From: Microbacterium sp. JZ31 | GTDB taxonomy: Bacteria; Actinomycetota; Actinomycetes; Actinomycetales; Microbacteriaceae | Assembly (NCBI RefSeq): GCF_016805985.1 | Contig: NZ_CP017661.1 | Location: forward strand, 558,001-622,000 | Direction of reading: 5' to 3' | DNA length: 64,000 nt | In this document: positions 62,146-64,000 of the stretch, one piece after another | Layout of the letters: every line of letters starts with the position of its first letter | Position numbering within the stretch: position 1 is the first letter of the stretch | Program-made: the position numbers and the translations under genes | The notes under the pieces: model-generated | Database searches by the model: none | The model's input: the letters and a program-made list of their open reading frames with translations, nothing else | Told to the model about the DNA's origin: nothing

Positions 62146-63197
62146 ATGTTCACGTTCCGCAAGTCCCGCGCCCTGCTGGGCGCCGCGGCGCTCACGATCG
62201 GCGTCGCGCTGGTCGCCACCGGATGCTCCGGCGGCGGCAACACCGGAGCCACCGAGGGCGGGGGAGGAGGCGGTGGCGAAGGCGAAGCCACCACCGTCAC
62301 CTTCCTGCCCAAGAACCTCGGCAACCCGTACTTCGACACCTCCAGCCAGGGCGGCATGGCCGCCGTGGAGGAGTTCGGCGGCACGTTCGAGGAGGTCGGC
62401 CCGACCGAGGCGAGCCCCACCTCGCAGGTGCAGTACATCCAGACCGCCGCGCAGCAGGGCGTCAACGCGCTCGTGGTGTCGGCGAACGACCCGAGCGCGC
62501 TGTGCGACGCGCTCGAGGAGGCGCGTGCCGCCGGCACGAAGATCGTCACGTTCGACTCCGACACCGACCCGAGTGCCGCGACCTGTTCATCAACCAGGCC
62601 ACCGCCGAGGGCATCGCCAAGACGCAGGTCGACCTGATCGCCGAGCAGATCGGCGGCGAGGGCGAGATCGCGATCCTGTCGGCGTCGGCCAACGCGACGA
62701 ACCAGAACGCGTGGATCGAGCTGATGCAGACCGAGCTCGAGGAGAACCACCCCGACATCGAGCTCGTCGACACGGTGTACGGCGACGACGACGACCAGAA
62801 GTCGTTCGACCAGACGGCGGCCCTGCTGCAGTCGCACCCCGACCTGAAGGGCATCATCTCGCCCACCACGGTCGGGATCGCGGCCGCGGCGCGCTACCTG
62901 TCGACCTCGGAGTTCAAGGGCGAGGTCGCACTGACCGGCCTCGGCACGCCGAACCAGATGCGCGAGTACGTCGAGGACGGCACGGTCACGGCGTTCGCGC
63001 TGTGGAACCCGGAGGACCTCGGCTACCTCGCCGCGTTCGCCGCCCAGGCGCTCGTCGACGGCACGATCACGGGCGAGGCCGGTGACACGTTCGAGGCCGG
63101 CGACCTCGGCCAGTTCGAGGTCGGCGAGGACGGCGTCGTGCTGCTGGGCGACCCGTTCGTGTTCGACGCGGACAACATCGGCGACTTCGACTTCTGA
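62146..63197 (+). pseudogene. rhaS: rhamnose-type ABC substrate-binding lipoprotein with a frameshift
   Basis: Restored length is about 350 residues. The lipobox is ALVATGCSGGG with lipidated Cys27, then a Gly/Glu linker and a periplasmic-binding fold. TFLPKNLGNPYFDTSSQGG, EVGPTEASPTSQVQYI, ALVVSANDPSALCDAL, SANATNQNAWIELMQ, GDDDDQKSFDQT and ISPTTVGIAAAARYLS agree closely with the RhaS family as I remember it. One C is missing near 62577: frame one ends ..SDTDPSAATCSST, whereas adding a base gives SDTDPSARDLFINQATAEG. The rest is intact to the stop. It is either a sequence error or a recent null. Confidence 0.85.
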
Positions 63198-63206
63198 TCG
63201 AACGCC

Positions 63207-63239
63207 AGGAGCCCGGCCCCGTTCGGGGGCCGGGCTCCT
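63207..63239 (+). terminator. intrinsic terminator of the ABC importer operon
   Basis: AGGAGCCCGGCCCC (63207-63220) pairs perfectly with GGGGCCGGGCTCCT (63226-63239) around GTTCG, ten bases after the rhaS stop. Confidence 0.8.
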
Positions 63240-63248
63240 TCGCGTGTG

Positions 63249-63314
63249 CGAGACCTCATCCCCGGCACGGGACATCACCGTGCGGCGATGCCCCGGCGGG
63301 CGGCTGAGGTCTCG
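63249..63314. repeat. 66-bp palindromic intergenic element, copy 2
   Basis: Begins CGAGACCTCA and ends TGAGGTCTCG, exact inverted 10-bp ends, with an inner GCACGGGACATCACCGTGC hairpin. It has the same length and ends as the elements at 7123 and 63645. Confidence 0.75.
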
Positions 63315-63367
63315 CGGATGCCGGATCGCGCTAGCCTGCGGACAGGTTCACAACGGGAGGGGGCGCC

Positions 63368-63634
63368 GTGCTCGCACTGTCTTCGGTCGACCCGGAGGAC
63401 ATCATCGGACCGCTCGCGGGCTTCAGCGTGCTGGCGGTCCTCGTCGGCATCGTGATGTACCTCGGGATGCTCGCGCTGATGCTCTGGCTGTTCTACCTGG
63501 TCATCCGCACGGCCGTGAAGAACGGCATCCTCAAGGCCGACGAGGAGCGCGCGGCCCGCGGCTTCGCCGCGGGTCCTCTCGCTTCGCACATCCCGCCGGA
63601 CGGCCGCGCCGGCTACGGCCCGCCCGTCCCGTAG
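63368..63634 (+). CDS. small single-helix membrane protein of unknown function
   Basis: An 88-residue protein starting GTG 63368. Residues 12-48 form one long or two short hydrophobic segments (GPLAGFSVLAVLVGIVMYLG and ALMLWLFYLVIRTAV), followed by a charged tail ILKADEERAARGFAAGPLAS and a Gly/Pro end. I do not recognise the family; the layout resembles small Microbacteriaceae membrane proteins. GGGAGGGGGC supplies a ribosome site and TAGCCT about 30 bases upstream a -10 box. It lies between two copies of the 66-bp element. Confidence 0.65.
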   Translation: MLALSSVDPEDIIGPLAGFSVLAVLVGIVMYLGMLALMLWLFYLVIRTAVKNGILKADEERAARGFAAGPLASHIPPDGRAGYGPPVP

Positions 63635-63644
63635 GGATCCCGCG

Positions 63645-63710
63645 CGAGACCTCACGCGCACGACGAGACATCGCCGTGCGGTGAGGTCTCGTACCGCGGA
63701 TGAGGTCTCG
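63645..63710. repeat. 66-bp palindromic intergenic element, copy 3
   Basis: Begins CGAGACCTCA and ends TGAGGTCTCG, with the core CACGACGAGACATCGCCGTGCG and a second internal TGAGGTCTCG at 63682-63691. It sits between the convergent stops at 63634 and 63723. Confidence 0.75.
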
Positions 63711-63722
63711 CGGCGGGGAGGA

Positions 63723-64000
63723 TCAGCGCGCGGTGCCGGGCGCGCTGGCGCGGCGCGGGCCGCGCCGGCGCTGCGGCGCGGGGGCTCCGGAGGAGCCGCC
63801 GTGCGCCGGACGCTGCGGCGCCTGGCCGGTCGACGTGCTGTACATCGGCGTGGCGCCGGCCGCGCGGGGCTGACTGGAGCGCTGTCCGCCCTGGCCGCCC
63901 TGGCCGCGGCGCTGACCGCCGCCTCCCTGGCGCTGACCCTGGGCCTGGCGCTGCTCGCCGCCGCCCGAACCGCCGTTGCCGCCGCGGGCCGCGCGCTTGC
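63723..64000 (-). CDS. C-terminal tail of a Gly/Gln/Arg-rich protein, probably a DEAD-box RNA helicase
   Basis: The last 91 residues of a gene read leftward from beyond the window. The frame is open from the edge to a TGA at 63725-63723. Composition is low-complexity: KRAARGGNGGSGGGEQRQ, then several QGG/QRRGQ repeats, and a basic end QRRRGPRRASAPGTAR. Such RGG-like tails follow the helicase core in actinobacterial RhlE-type DEAD-box proteins and bind RNA. No catalytic part is in the window, so the assignment is by tail composition only. Confidence 0.6.
   Translation of the reverse strand, partial: KRAARGGNGGSGGGEQRQAQGQRQGGGGQRRGQGGQGGQRSSQPRAAGATPMYSTSTGQAPQRPAHGGSSGAPAPQRRRGPRRASAPGTAR

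Overview
The window is 64 kb of very GC-rich, densely packed chromosome from an actinobacterium, most likely Microbacteriaceae and close to Microbacterium. Supporting this are the gene content (BldC-like regulator plus a 32-codon COX24-type basic peptide, dispersed menaquinone genes, DUF4229, DUF4287, YhgE/MMPL efflux), frequent GTG starts, four-base gene overlaps and the intergenic palindromic repeats. No rRNA, tRNA, prophage, insertion sequence or CRISPR array was seen. Assignments rest on reading translated sequence and motifs; no database search was possible.

Layout. 0-13 kb is housekeeping and transport: a DUF4166 fragment with an SDR39U1-type epimerase, DUF503, an LLM flavin oxidoreductase, a cation diffusion facilitator, proC, a Trk potassium system, a DrrAB-like ABC exporter with its TetR repressor, the BldC-like/bS22-like pair, a membrane-anchored sulfite-oxidase-fold enzyme, rhodanese and a thioredoxin-fold protein. 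13-20 kb holds a frameshifted FAD dehydrogenase, aspS, a DedA protein, a large unknown lipoprotein and a histidine phosphatase. 20.3-24.4 kb is a cytochrome c maturation operon (ResA/TlpA, CcdA, ResB, CcsB), followed by a five-copy array of about 137-bp palindromic repeats. 25-29 kb is a fructose operon (DeoR regulator with a frameshift, 1-phosphofructokinase, PTS IIABC). 29-35 kb is a TetR-controlled unit of a YhgE/Pip protein and an MMPL pump whose C-terminus carries a decayed ABC-ATPase-like domain.

35-58 kb carries most menaquinone genes (menC, menB, menE, menA, menD, menF, menG and a long-chain polyprenyl diphosphate synthase) interleaved with small regulators, two inward-facing LLM paralogues, PPK2, and a glycerate kinase overlapping an alditol oxidase-like flavoenzyme; a ferredoxin reductase ends the block. 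With the cytochrome c genes this makes the window rich in respiratory-chain assembly functions. 58.5-63.2 kb is a rhamnose-type ABC importer behind a LacI-type operator; its binding-protein gene also has a frameshift. The right edge holds the Gly/Gln/Arg-rich tail of a protein read leftward, probably a DEAD-box helicase.

Two features run through the whole window. About 22 genes have a TANNNT-like hexamer (three with a changed first base) ending exactly six bases before the start codon, which is the geometry of leaderless transcripts. A 66-bp palindromic element ending in CGAGACC...GGTCTCG occurs three times between genes. Three genes each carry one single-base deletion in a G or C run, which suggests residual sequence errors at least as much as real pseudogenes.
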